Assembly: GCF_036662795.1 (NCBI RefSeq)
Contig: NZ_JBAFWZ010000019.1
Span: 1 to 59,993 of the forward strand
Origin: Lysinibacillus_B sp036662795
GTDB taxonomy: Bacteria; Bacillota; Bacilli; Bacillales_A; Planococcaceae
Direction: 5' to 3'
DNA length: 59,993 nucleotides
Shown: positions 33,983 to 42,111 of the stretch, in pieces
How positions within the stretch are numbered: position 1 is the first letter of the stretch
Layout: each line of letters begins with the position of its first letter
Translations under genes and position numbers: made by a program
Notes under the pieces: model-generated
What the model was told of the DNA's origin: nothing
The model's input: the letters and a program-made list of their open reading frames with translations, nothing else
Databases searched by the model: none

Positions 33983-35155
33983 ATGCAGGCAATTATTAAT
34001 GGAATTATTGTGACAGAAGAGCAATTTTTAACGAATCATATCGTATTAGTAGAGGGTAATACGATTCATGCGATTGTGCCAGAAGCAGATGTGGACTTAC
34101 AAGGCATGGACGTATTAGATGCACGAGGTGGCTATGTGTCACCAGGCTTCGTCGATATCCATTCAGATTATATTGAAACGATTGTGAGCCCGCGTCCAAC
34201 CTCTGTGATGAGCATGAACATTGGGCTACGTGAAAGTGAACGTATTTTAATGACACACGGCATTACGACGATTTTCCATTCTTTATCGTATTACGGGGAT
34301 GATAAATATTCACATAAGGCAATTCGCAATCCAGAGAACGTTCAAAAATGTGTCGATGCGATTTACGCTTCACATGACGAGCCGCATTTAATTCGTCATC
34401 GCCTGCATGCACGTTTTGAAATTGATTCGATTGATCAAATTCCAAATTTAGAGCGCAATATTTTAGATGGCAAAGTGCATTTACTGTCATTTATGGATCA
34501 TACCCCAGGGCAGGGGCAATATCGCAATCTTGAAATTTATAAAAATATTATGCGCGGCTATCGTTCGATGACAGACCAAGAGGCAGATGTGTTAATTCAG
34601 GAGCAGGCTGATAAGGCGAAAATGACACTTGATGATATTGAGCGTCTCAGTCGACTGGCGATTGAGCATAACATTGCGGTTGCTTCGCATGATGATGATG
34701 ACGTAGCGAAACTCCAGCTCGTGCAATCGTACGGGACAACAATTAGTGAGTTTCCGATCACACTTGATGTAGCAAGAGAAGCGAAAAAAATGGGCATGCG
34801 AACGATTGCAGGTGCACCGAATATTTTAATTGGTGGCTCACACTCAGGGAATTTAAGTGCGAGCGAGGCGATTCAAGCGCAAGTTATCGATATTATTTGT
34901 AGTGATTATTACCCTCCGGCGATGCTCCACGGCATTTTTGAGCTCGTGACAAAATATGAGGAAGATTTACATCGTTTATTCCAATTAGTGACGATTAACC
35001 CTGCACGTGCGGTTAATTTAGATCATGAAATTGGCTCCATTGCGGTCGGTAAAAAGGCAGACCTATTAATTATTGAGCAAATGGAAGACGGCTATCCTGT
35101 TGTCACAACAACAATGGTGGACGGCAGCATTATTATGCAAACGAATTATCGCTAA
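33983..35155 (+). CDS. phnM: Alpha-D-ribose 1-methylphosphonate 5-triphosphate diphosphatase PhnM
   Basis: 390 aa amidohydrolase. Metal-site motifs GGYVSPGFVDIHSDYIE, THGITTIFHSLSYYGDDKY, LLSFMDHTPGQGQYR and IAVASHDDDDVAKLQ; C-terminal VTINPARAVNLDHEIGSIAV. It removes pyrophosphate from the nucleotide-like intermediate, giving the 5-phosphate substrate of PhnJ. RBS AAGGAGG upstream. Order K-M-L differs from the E. coli K-L-M. Confidence 0.93.
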   Translation: MQAIINGIIVTEEQFLTNHIVLVEGNTIHAIVPEADVDLQGMDVLDARGGYVSPGFVDIHSDYIETIVSPRPTSVMSMNIGLRESERILMTHGITTIFHSLSYYGDDKYSHKAIRNPENVQKCVDAIYASHDEPHLIRHRLHARFEIDSIDQIPNLERNILDGKVHLLSFMDHTPGQGQYRNLEIYKNIMRGYRSMTDQEADVLIQEQADKAKMTLDDIERLSRLAIEHNIAVASHDDDDVAKLQLVQSYGTTISEFPITLDVAREAKKMGMRTIAGAPNILIGGSHSGNLSASEAIQAQVIDIICSDYYPPAMLHGIFELVTKYEEDLHRLFQLVTINPARAVNLDHEIGSIAVGKKADLLIIEQMEDGYPVVTTTMVDGSIIMQTNYR

Positions 35156-35166
35156 GGGGGAGCACG

Positions 35167-35865
35167 ATGTTAACTATACAAAATTTGCAAAAATCATTTA
35201 CCATTCATCATTTACAAAAAACGTTCCCAGCACTCGATGGCATTTCGCTGCACGTAAAGGAAGGTGGCTTTTTAGGGATTGTCGGGAAAAGTGGTAGTGG
35301 AAAATCGACCATCCTAAAAAGTATTTACCGCACATATGAGCCACAAGCCGGGGAGATTCTGTTTCATTCAGAAGCCTTTGGGGAGATTGATTTATTGCAG
35401 GCGACACCTCGTCAAATTGTGTATTTACGCAAGCACGAGATTGGCTATGTATCGCAATTTTTAAATGTCATGCCTCGAACGACTGCCCTAGAGCTTGTGA
35501 CGCAATCCCTATTGGATGTTGGGGTAGGACAAGAAGAAGCAAACGACGAAGCGAAAGCGGCCCTACGCCATTTTGATTTAGATGAAAAGTTGTGGAATAG
35601 TTATCCGAATAATTTTTCGGGTGGTGAAAAGCTACGTCTAAATATTGCTTGTGCGATTGTCAAAGAACCGCGCCTCCTCCTTTTAGATGAGCCGACTGCG
35701 AGCTTAGACCAGGCGTCAAAGGTCAAGGTACGTGAATCGATTGAAAAGCTCAAGGCACAGGGGACAACGTTAATCGGGATTTTCCATGATCTCGAATTTA
35801 TGGAAGGGCTTTGTGATGAGGTCTTTACGATGACGAAATATATCGACAAGGAAGTGTTGGCGTGA
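35167..35865 (+). CDS. phnL: PhnL, ABC-type ATPase of the C-P lyase pathway
   Basis: 232 aa. Walker A GIVGKSGSGKSTILKSIYRT, GYVSQFLNVMPRTTALE after the Q-loop, signature NNFSGGEKLRLNIACAI, Walker B RLLLLDEPTASLD. PhnL acts with PhnG, H and I in the first step and can dock beside PhnK on the complex. Overlaps the next gene by 4 bp. Confidence 0.92.
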   Translation: MLTIQNLQKSFTIHHLQKTFPALDGISLHVKEGGFLGIVGKSGSGKSTILKSIYRTYEPQAGEILFHSEAFGEIDLLQATPRQIVYLRKHEIGYVSQFLNVMPRTTALELVTQSLLDVGVGQEEANDEAKAALRHFDLDEKLWNSYPNNFSGGEKLRLNIACAIVKEPRLLLLDEPTASLDQASKVKVRESIEKLKAQGTTLIGIFHDLEFMEGLCDEVFTMTKYIDKEVLA

Positions 35866-36683
35866 AAATCGACTTGCACACGCATAGCCGTTATTCAGAT
35901 GGCAGCGAAACATTGGAAGGGTTATTTCAGCAAGCAAAGGCAGCAGGGATCACACATCTAGGGGTAGTGGTAGTGGACCATGATACAACAGCCCATCATG
36001 CAGAGGGACGACAGCTTGCAGCACAGTACAATATCGCATTTATCCCAGGTGTTGAAATATCGGCCTATGACTTTCAGCGCCAACGCAAGGTGCATATGCT
36101 GGGCTATGGCTTTCAAGGTGAATGTCCGCACATTCAAGCTCTGTGTGCGCCACTTCTTGCACGCCGACATGCGCATTCCTTATGGCAAGTAGCACGCATA
36201 CAGGAGGCGAGCTTCGCGTTAGACAAGGAGCAGGCACTCGCCTTTGCACGTGAAAGCGGCACGTTATATAAGCAGCATATTATGAATGCGTTGACAGCGG
36301 AAGCGTACGACGCGAAAAATTATCAAACATTGTATCGCTCCTTATTTAAACAGGCGGGGGTCGCGGCAGGCGATATTCGCTATGTGGATGCCTTTGCCGC
36401 CTTACGTGCCATTCATGCGGATGGTGGAGTGGCTGTATTGGCCCATCCAGGACAGCTCGACTCCTTTGATATCGCAGAAGAGCTTGTACGAGAAGAGCTA
36501 GACGGGATTGAGCTCATTCACCCTGATCATACCCCTTTGCATATGGAACGGGTTCAACAGTTGGCAGACAAGTATAGCTTAATAGTAACCGGTGGATCGG
36601 ATTACCACGGTCGATATGGAGCTTCTGTAAAGCTAGGGCAATATACGATCCCTAGTTTACAAAAGCCAGCATTTATTAAGTGA
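35862..36683 (+). CDS. phnPP: PHP-family cyclic phosphate phosphodiesterase (PhnPP-like)
   Basis: 273 aa, GTG start. PHP-domain motifs: KIDLHTHSRYSDGSETLEGL (HxH), VVDHDTTAHHAEG, IPGVEISAYD, VLAHPGQLDSFDI and TGGSDYHGRYG. PhnPP of Eggerthella lenta, a PHP enzyme in a C-P lyase operon, hydrolyses 5-phosphoribosyl 1,2-cyclic phosphate in two steps to ribose 5-phosphate and phosphate. Position at the end of phnGHIJKML, with no phnP or phnN present, supports the same role here. Confidence 0.82.
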   Translation: MKIDLHTHSRYSDGSETLEGLFQQAKAAGITHLGVVVVDHDTTAHHAEGRQLAAQYNIAFIPGVEISAYDFQRQRKVHMLGYGFQGECPHIQALCAPLLARRHAHSLWQVARIQEASFALDKEQALAFARESGTLYKQHIMNALTAEAYDAKNYQTLYRSLFKQAGVAAGDIRYVDAFAALRAIHADGGVAVLAHPGQLDSFDIAEELVREELDGIELIHPDHTPLHMERVQQLADKYSLIVTGGSDYHGRYGASVKLGQYTIPSLQKPAFIK

Positions 36684-36798
36684 ATGTAAAGCATTATTAA
36701 GAAAAGTGCGAGGCTATTTTCAAGCGCTGTTTAGGATGGTTAAATGAGTCGTGTAGAGAGATTTGACAAACTATTTGAATGATAAGGGAGAAGAAAAA

Positions 36799-37851
36799 AT
36801 GAACAAACGATGGTTATCAATTTTGATGGGCATAATGTTAAGTGTACTTTTTTTAGCTGCTTGTGGTTCTTCAAATGATGAAAAGGGAGCAGGAGAAACT
36901 AAGAAAGCAAAAGCGGATTCGGATGAGCCGCTAACTATGGTTTGGTATCCAAATGAATCAGGCTCTGACTTAGCTCCTTCTCGTGATGCTTTTAGTGCTA
37001 TCTTCGAAAAGGCAACAGGTCGTAAAGTAGAACATAAATTAACGACAGATTATGCGATTGCCATTGAATCGATTGCAAACGGCAATGCACATATTGCTTT
37101 CATGGGAGCACAAGGGTATATCGAAGCAAAGGAAAAAAGTGCTGATGTAGAGCCATTAGTTGTACCATCAGGAGAGTCTGGTACGTTAGACGATGCGATC
37201 TATTATAGCCTGCTAGCTGTTCCAAAGGATAAGGCAGAGCAATATAAAATCAATGGTGATTTTTCGCTAGATGCAACAGAAGGCAAAAGCATTTCTTTCG
37301 TATCGGCATCTTCAACATCAGGCTTTAAAGTACCAGCAAGTTCAATTATTTCTCACTTTAGCGATAAAAATTTAACAGAAGAAGCATTAATGGAAGGCAA
37401 TGAAGTATACCCGGATGTCCTATTCGGTGACTCGCACCAAGGCTCAGCGGTAAATATGCTAATGGAGCGCTCGGACATTGCAGCCTTTTGTAATACATGT
37501 GTAGAGGCATATGTGGAGATCGTCGATGGTGAAAAAAATACACCAGGTGCCGTATATAAAGTAAAAGACGATGCTGCAGCACCATTTAACACATTAGCTG
37601 GAAAAGAGTTTGTCCTAATTCAAGTAACGCCAGTATTAAATGCTCCATTCGTTGTGAATACATCGGTGTTAGCGGAAGACGAGGTTCAAACATTAAAAGA
37701 GCTGTTAATCTCAGATGAAACAGCAAATAATACAAGTATTTTTGTACCGGAAGATTCAGGCGGTTCAGCTCTATTCTATAAGGCAGCGGACGAGCGCTTC
37801 TTAGAAGTAGAGGATGCATGGTTTAACCCGATTCGTGAGCTGTCAAAATAG
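36799..37851 (+). CDS. phnD: Phosphonate ABC transporter substrate-binding lipoprotein
   Basis: 350 aa; ATG at 36799 follows AAGGGAGAAGAAAAA. Signal peptide with lipobox SVLFLAAC, lipidated Cys at about residue 22. The binding domain is PhnD type: MVWYPNESGSDLAPSRDAF, YAIAIESIANGNAHIAFMGA, FVSASSTSGFKVPAS and FGDSHQGSAVNMLMERSDIA. It captures phosphonates outside the membrane for PhnC/PhnE. Separated from phnC by a strong hairpin. Confidence 0.9.
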   Translation: MNKRWLSILMGIMLSVLFLAACGSSNDEKGAGETKKAKADSDEPLTMVWYPNESGSDLAPSRDAFSAIFEKATGRKVEHKLTTDYAIAIESIANGNAHIAFMGAQGYIEAKEKSADVEPLVVPSGESGTLDDAIYYSLLAVPKDKAEQYKINGDFSLDATEGKSISFVSASSTSGFKVPASSIISHFSDKNLTEEALMEGNEVYPDVLFGDSHQGSAVNMLMERSDIAAFCNTCVEAYVEIVDGEKNTPGAVYKVKDDAAAPFNTLAGKEFVLIQVTPVLNAPFVVNTSVLAEDEVQTLKELLISDETANNTSIFVPEDSGGSALFYKAADERFLEVEDAWFNPIRELSK

Positions 37852-37861
37852 TATTCCAAAG

Positions 37862-37894
37862 GGCTTTTATCTCTCACGATAGAAGCCTTTTTTT
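37862..37894 (+). terminator. Intra-operon hairpin between phnD and phnC
   Basis: Stem GGCTTTTATC / GATAGAAGCC (one G-T pair), TCTCAC loop, then seven T. Reads as a true terminator inside the transport operon. Confidence 0.85.
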
Positions 37895-37940
37895 AAAAAG
37901 CGAAGCACGCTAAAGACTTGCTATTAAAGGAGAGAACAGG

Positions 37941-38777
37941 ATGTCTACGATTGTATTAGAAAGGCAGTCACAGCAGGCTGAATCCATCGTTACACCGGAT
38001 AAGATACAGGCAAACACGATTTTGCAGCTAAATAAAATTATTAAAAGCTATGATCAAAAATCAGTAGTGTTAAATGGCATTGATTTTTCATTACACGAAG
38101 GGGAGTTCGTGTCCATCATCGGTCAATCGGGTGCGGGAAAATCGACATTGCTCCGTTGTATTAACCGTATGATTGAACCATCAAGTGGCGAAATTATTTT
38201 CGACCAGCAAGACATTACAACGTTAAAGAAGAAACAATTACGAAAGCAGCGTGCAAAAATCGGGATGATTTTTCAGCATTATAATTTGGTTTCTCGTCTG
38301 ACGGTATTTGAAAATGTCCTACATGGTCGTTTTGGCTATAAGTCTACACTCCAGGGCGTGCTAGGTATGTATACAGAGGAAGAAAAGCTACTTGCCTTAT
38401 CGATACTAGAAAAACTTGGAATGAAGGAGCATATTTATAAGCGCTGTGACCAGCTAAGTGGCGGACAAAAGCAACGAGTAGGGATTGCTAGGGCATTAGT
38501 GCAGGAGCCAAAGCTATTATTATGTGACGAGCCGATTGCGTCACTCGATCCGAATTCATCGAAGGTTATTATGGATCATTTAAAGGAAATTTCACAGTCC
38601 ATGGGCATTACCGTGTTAGTGAATTTACACCAAGTAGATGTAGCTATGCGTTATTCTGATCGAATTATCGGGTTGAGTAAAGGGGCAAAGGTGTTTGATG
38701 GTGCACCAAACCAATTAAGCCAGTTTGCGATACGCGATATTTATGGATCAAACGTGGATGAATTAATCATGGAGTAA
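37941..38777 (+). CDS. phnC: Phosphonate ABC transporter ATP-binding protein
   Basis: 278 aa, AAAGGAGAGAACAGG before ATG. Walker A SIIGQSGAGKSTLLRCINRM, IGMIFQHYNLVSRLTVFENV after the Q-loop (typical PhnC), signature LSGGQKQRVGIARAL, Walker B LLLCDEPIASLDP, switch NLHQVD. The first 30 residues form an unusual polar extension. Confidence 0.93.
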   Translation: MSTIVLERQSQQAESIVTPDKIQANTILQLNKIIKSYDQKSVVLNGIDFSLHEGEFVSIIGQSGAGKSTLLRCINRMIEPSSGEIIFDQQDITTLKKKQLRKQRAKIGMIFQHYNLVSRLTVFENVLHGRFGYKSTLQGVLGMYTEEEKLLALSILEKLGMKEHIYKRCDQLSGGQKQRVGIARALVQEPKLLLCDEPIASLDPNSSKVIMDHLKEISQSMGITVLVNLHQVDVAMRYSDRIIGLSKGAKVFDGAPNQLSQFAIRDIYGSNVDELIME

Positions 38778-38787
38778 TGCGGAGGGT

Positions 38788-39579
38788 ATGATGACAGAGA
38801 CGAATATTTTACGTATGAAAAAGTGGCGAATGACTGGGATATTAGTTGTTCTCATTGGATTAACGTACGGCTCAGCGGCTTTTACAGAGTTTAATCTAAT
38901 CGACGGAATTAGCTCAATCCCGAGCACGATTGCTTGGATGGTTCAAAATTTAGTGCCATCAGCGCAAGCAATGGAAAATTTACCGAAAGTACTAGAACGC
39001 CTTTGGGAAACGATTATTTTATCGGTGATCGCCTCTACAACAGCAGCCGTATTTGCGTTATTTTTTGCGATGTTTGGTGCACAAACGACACAGTTCAATC
39101 GTTCTTTTGGCTTTGTAGCAAGGTTAATCGCATCGATTTTCCGCAATGTGCCCATTGTAGCGTGGGCCCTGATTCTCGTCATTTCATTTGGACATAATGT
39201 CGTGACTGGCTATTTCGCTCTATTTTTCTCAACGTTTGGTTTTTTAGTACGTATGTTCATTGAAACCATTGACGAGGCCAGCTCAGAAGGGGTAGAGGCA
39301 TTAACAGCAACAGGCGCTACGTATTTTCAGATGGTGTTCAAGGGCGTGCTGCCAGATACAATGCCTCAGATGCTCAGCTGGGTATTCTATATGATTGAGA
39401 CGAATATTCGCAGTGCCACATTAGTCGGGTTATTAACAGGTACAGGGATTGGCTATTTATTTGACCTATACTATAAGCGGCTCGATTACGGCATGTTAGG
39501 GCTGATTACTATCATGATCGTGGTGGTTGTGTTTGCTATTGAGTTTACATCGAATAAAGTAAGGAGGGCGATTTCATAA
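38788..39579 (+). CDS. phnE: Phosphonate ABC transporter permease (first)
   Basis: 263 aa with about six membrane segments. LERLWETIILSVIASTTAAV and the permease EAA loop EGVEALTATGATYFQMVFKG match the PhnE family. Two adjacent ATGs follow GCGGAGGG; the second (38791) has the better spacing. Ends at TAATG, overlapping the second permease by one base. Confidence 0.9.
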   Translation: MMTETNILRMKKWRMTGILVVLIGLTYGSAAFTEFNLIDGISSIPSTIAWMVQNLVPSAQAMENLPKVLERLWETIILSVIASTTAAVFALFFAMFGAQTTQFNRSFGFVARLIASIFRNVPIVAWALILVISFGHNVVTGYFALFFSTFGFLVRMFIETIDEASSEGVEALTATGATYFQMVFKGVLPDTMPQMLSWVFYMIETNIRSATLVGLLTGTGIGYLFDLYYKRLDYGMLGLITIMIVVVVFAIEFTSNKVRRAIS

Positions 39580-40424
39580 TGGGAGTCACACCTTCATTAA
39601 CCAACGTTAAAATGAGAAATGGTCGTATTAGAATCAGTCTAATAACGAAGGCAAATGTGATGATGCGCCTCGTGCTCTGGGCCCTATTGCTGATGACGGT
39701 GATCGGCCCATTCTTACTTGATTATGGCTCAATCGAGTGGGCAACAGCGATTTCATTAACGCTCGGGAATTTAAAAATGATGTTTTTAGAGCCGGCATTT
39801 CATCAAATTACATTTGCGACAGCGTTAAAGCAAATTGGCATTACGCTTGCGTTAGCCTTTTTAGCCACGATTCTAGGTGCAGTCGTTTCCTTTTTCCTGG
39901 CGATTTTTAGCGCAAAAAATTTAGCGCCTCCGTTCGTATCGAATGCAATTATTGCGTTTAATTCGTTTATAAGAGCCGTGCCTACTGTTTTATGGGTATT
40001 GATCTTTGCGATTGTTGCAGGACTTGGGGCAGTGGCGTGTGTACTCGGGATGATGCTGCACACGATGGCTTACTTAACGAAGGCCTATGCGGAATCCTTT
40101 GAGGAGCTAGATGAAGGCACGATTGAGGCATTACGTGCATCAGGAGCGAACTGGTGGCATATCATCGCCCATGCTGTCGTGCCACAGTCTTCATCATATA
40201 TGGTATCGTGGACGTTCCTACGCTTTGAAACAAACTACGGTGTAGCAGTTGCCATGGGAGCAGCCGCGGCAGCAGGTGGTATTGGCTTTGAGCTCTTTAT
40301 GGCGTCTGGCTTCTATTATGATTTACATGAAGTCGGGATGATTACGTATTGCGCACTCGTAGTCGCAATTATATTAGAGGTCGTATCCATTCGCATTAAA
40401 CGAAGCCTAATGGCAAAATCATAA
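39579..40424 (+). CDS. phnE: Phosphonate ABC transporter permease (second)
   Basis: 281 aa, paralogous to the preceding gene: ALKQIGITLALAFLATILGA, IRAVPTVLWVLIFAI and the EAA loop EGTIEALRASGANWWHIIAH. The two permeases probably form a heterodimer. RBS AAGGAGGGCGATTTCAT upstream. Last gene of the phosphonate locus, followed by a terminator. Confidence 0.9.
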   Translation: MGVTPSLTNVKMRNGRIRISLITKANVMMRLVLWALLLMTVIGPFLLDYGSIEWATAISLTLGNLKMMFLEPAFHQITFATALKQIGITLALAFLATILGAVVSFFLAIFSAKNLAPPFVSNAIIAFNSFIRAVPTVLWVLIFAIVAGLGAVACVLGMMLHTMAYLTKAYAESFEELDEGTIEALRASGANWWHIIAHAVVPQSSSYMVSWTFLRFETNYGVAVAMGAAAAAGGIGFELFMASGFYYDLHEVGMITYCALVVAIILEVVSIRIKRSLMAKS

Positions 40425-40430
40425 AAGAGC

Positions 40431-40479
40431 AATAGAGGTGGAGAAATGCCGAGCGCTTTCTTCACCTCTATTCTTTTTA
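40431..40479 (+). terminator. Terminator of the phosphonate locus
   Basis: Long stem AATAGAGGTG(G)AGAAA / TTTCTTCACCTCTATT followed by CTTTTTAG. Confidence 0.85.
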
Positions 40480-40511
40480 GTAAAATGGCTTTATGGAGGA
40501 AGGTGGATGAC

Positions 40512-41024
40512 GTGAAATTCTATACAATTCAAAGTAAAGCGGCATATGAACAGGCAGTGAAAACAGGAACGCTTTCGACATCAAAGGATTATGTTTGTGA
40601 AGATTTTTTATCTCCTTACGACTGGATGATCGGGCAGATGAAAGATCGAATCGGTCATAGGGGCACATATCCTATTTGGCTATGGACGGAGAAACGAGAT
40701 TTGAATGATGAAGCCTTGCTCCCAAGCGGCACATCAGGGGTTCAAATTGAAGTGGAGCTTCCAATCGAGCAAGTATTGATGTCTGATTTTATGGCCTGGC
40801 ATATTGTCTTAATGAATGAATTCCTAGCTTTAAACGAAGAGGAAGATGAAGAGTTCTCTGCTGGAAAATGTAGCATCACAAAAGAAGCGTCGTGGGAAAG
40901 AGTGTTTGATTTACAATTATTAAACGGGTCTGACTACTGGGCAGGGGAGCAAGTTATTCAGGTTACTACGGGTGAAATCAATGTATCCCAGTTTAAAGCA
41001 GTGGAGCATTTTATCGCAAAATAA
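40512..41024 (+). CDS. DUF3841 family protein
   Basis: 170 aa from the GTG at 40512, after GGAGGAAGGTGGATGAC; the longer frame starts inside the preceding terminator and is not used. KFYTIQSKAAYEQAVKTGTL and SPYDWMIGQMKDRIG with YPIWLWTEKRDLND are typical of DUF3841. No signal peptide or membrane segment. Function unknown. The MepB-like gene follows 22 bp later, so they may be co-transcribed. Confidence 0.8.
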   Translation: MKFYTIQSKAAYEQAVKTGTLSTSKDYVCEDFLSPYDWMIGQMKDRIGHRGTYPIWLWTEKRDLNDEALLPSGTSGVQIEVELPIEQVLMSDFMAWHIVLMNEFLALNEEEDEEFSAGKCSITKEASWERVFDLQLLNGSDYWAGEQVIQVTTGEINVSQFKAVEHFIAK

Positions 41025-41046
41025 AAAGAATAGAAGGAGTCTTACA

Positions 41047-41556
41047 ATGAATGAATTTCATAGGGCATTAACATACATAAATGAACGGTTTTATGAGCCC
41101 AATAATCTCGTAATAAAAGACATTATGGAAGAAACTCAAAATGCGGAGTATGGGGCGGGGATATTTCAATTAAATTCTAAATCAATCAGGTTTCGAGTAG
41201 CAAAAATAACACCCACGAAGACCGGACAGTTTGTAGCCTTTTGGGAAAAGGATGATCAGAATAAAAATCAAGCATTTTCACTTGAAAAAGGAACGGATTT
41301 ATTGGTCATTACTGTGTTCACTAATGATAAGCGTTTTGGACAATTCGTTTTTCCAAAAGAAGTGCTCTTGCAACACAATATCCTAAAAACAGCGACACAA
41401 AAAGGAAAGATGGCGATGCGAGTGTACCCTAGCTGGGATACGCCTACGAGTAAACAAGCAAGAGCAACACAAAAATGGCAATTACCGTATTTCGTTAGTC
41501 TGGAGGATGCGGATAGTTTAGACGTGCAGGAATTATTAAAGCTATACGCTAACTAA
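41047..41556 (+). CDS. MepB family protein
   Basis: 169 aa, ATG at 41047 with AGAAGGAGTCTTACA upstream. EETQNAEYGAGIFQLNSKSI, RFRVAKITPTKTGQFVAFWE and DKRFGQFVFPKEVLLQHNIL are hallmarks of MepB, named after the S. aureus mepRAB locus. Biochemical role unknown; no MepR or MepA gene is nearby. Confidence 0.82.
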   Translation: MNEFHRALTYINERFYEPNNLVIKDIMEETQNAEYGAGIFQLNSKSIRFRVAKITPTKTGQFVAFWEKDDQNKNQAFSLEKGTDLLVITVFTNDKRFGQFVFPKEVLLQHNILKTATQKGKMAMRVYPSWDTPTSKQARATQKWQLPYFVSLEDADSLDVQELLKLYAN

Positions 41557-42038
41557 TTGAAAGACTTTTCATAATGTGCCCCCGATTGTTGATCTGAGCA
41601 TTCGCCAATCGATGTCAGTAAAATGGAGAAAAATTTTGAAGAGGGAAGATTTTTAACCGCAAAACACGAAAATGGCAGAAATCATATACAACTTATAAAT
41701 AAATATGTGCCATACCATTTTTTCGAGCTGACACTTATTTTTATCTAAGTCGTATATCAAAGCTGCCAAATCGACGTTTGGGGGTTTTAAAAATGACGGT
41801 GATATTATTTACTGTTAAAAAAGTAAGTGGGATCTTTAAAAATTACAGCGATTGAAAAGAGCGTATTATTTTTAGTAGGGTTTGACAAACAAAAGGCTTA
41901 TAACGGTTGTTTGGACCAGCAACGCATCACCTTCCAAATCAGCCCAATTCTGCTCGTTTTTCGCACAAAACAGCACGGATGCTAATAGGTCTTCATGCCT
42001 TGCACGAAACCCACTATAATAATTTTCGCTCACGCTAT
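41557..42038. other. Gene-poor stretch with a possible 41-codon frame
   Basis: No convincing gene. A 41-codon frame at 41623-41748 starts MEKNFEEGRFLTAKHENGRN but lacks a good ribosome binding site, so it may be a gene fragment. The rest is AT-rich. The right end is taken by the terminator of the minus-strand helicase. Confidence 0.35.
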
Positions 42039-42095
42039 CAAAAAAGCCCCAAAAACAACCTCGATTTTCGTAACGAAAATGGGTGGTTTTGGGGT
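42039..42095 (-). terminator. Terminator of the NUDIX-helicase operon
   Basis: Two-part stem: outer CCCCAAAA(A)CAACC / GGTT(T)TGGGG with inner ATTTTCG / CGAAAAT. On the minus strand it is followed by TTTTTT. Confidence 0.8.
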
Positions 42096-42111
42096 GAATT
42101 TGGGTTTTATA

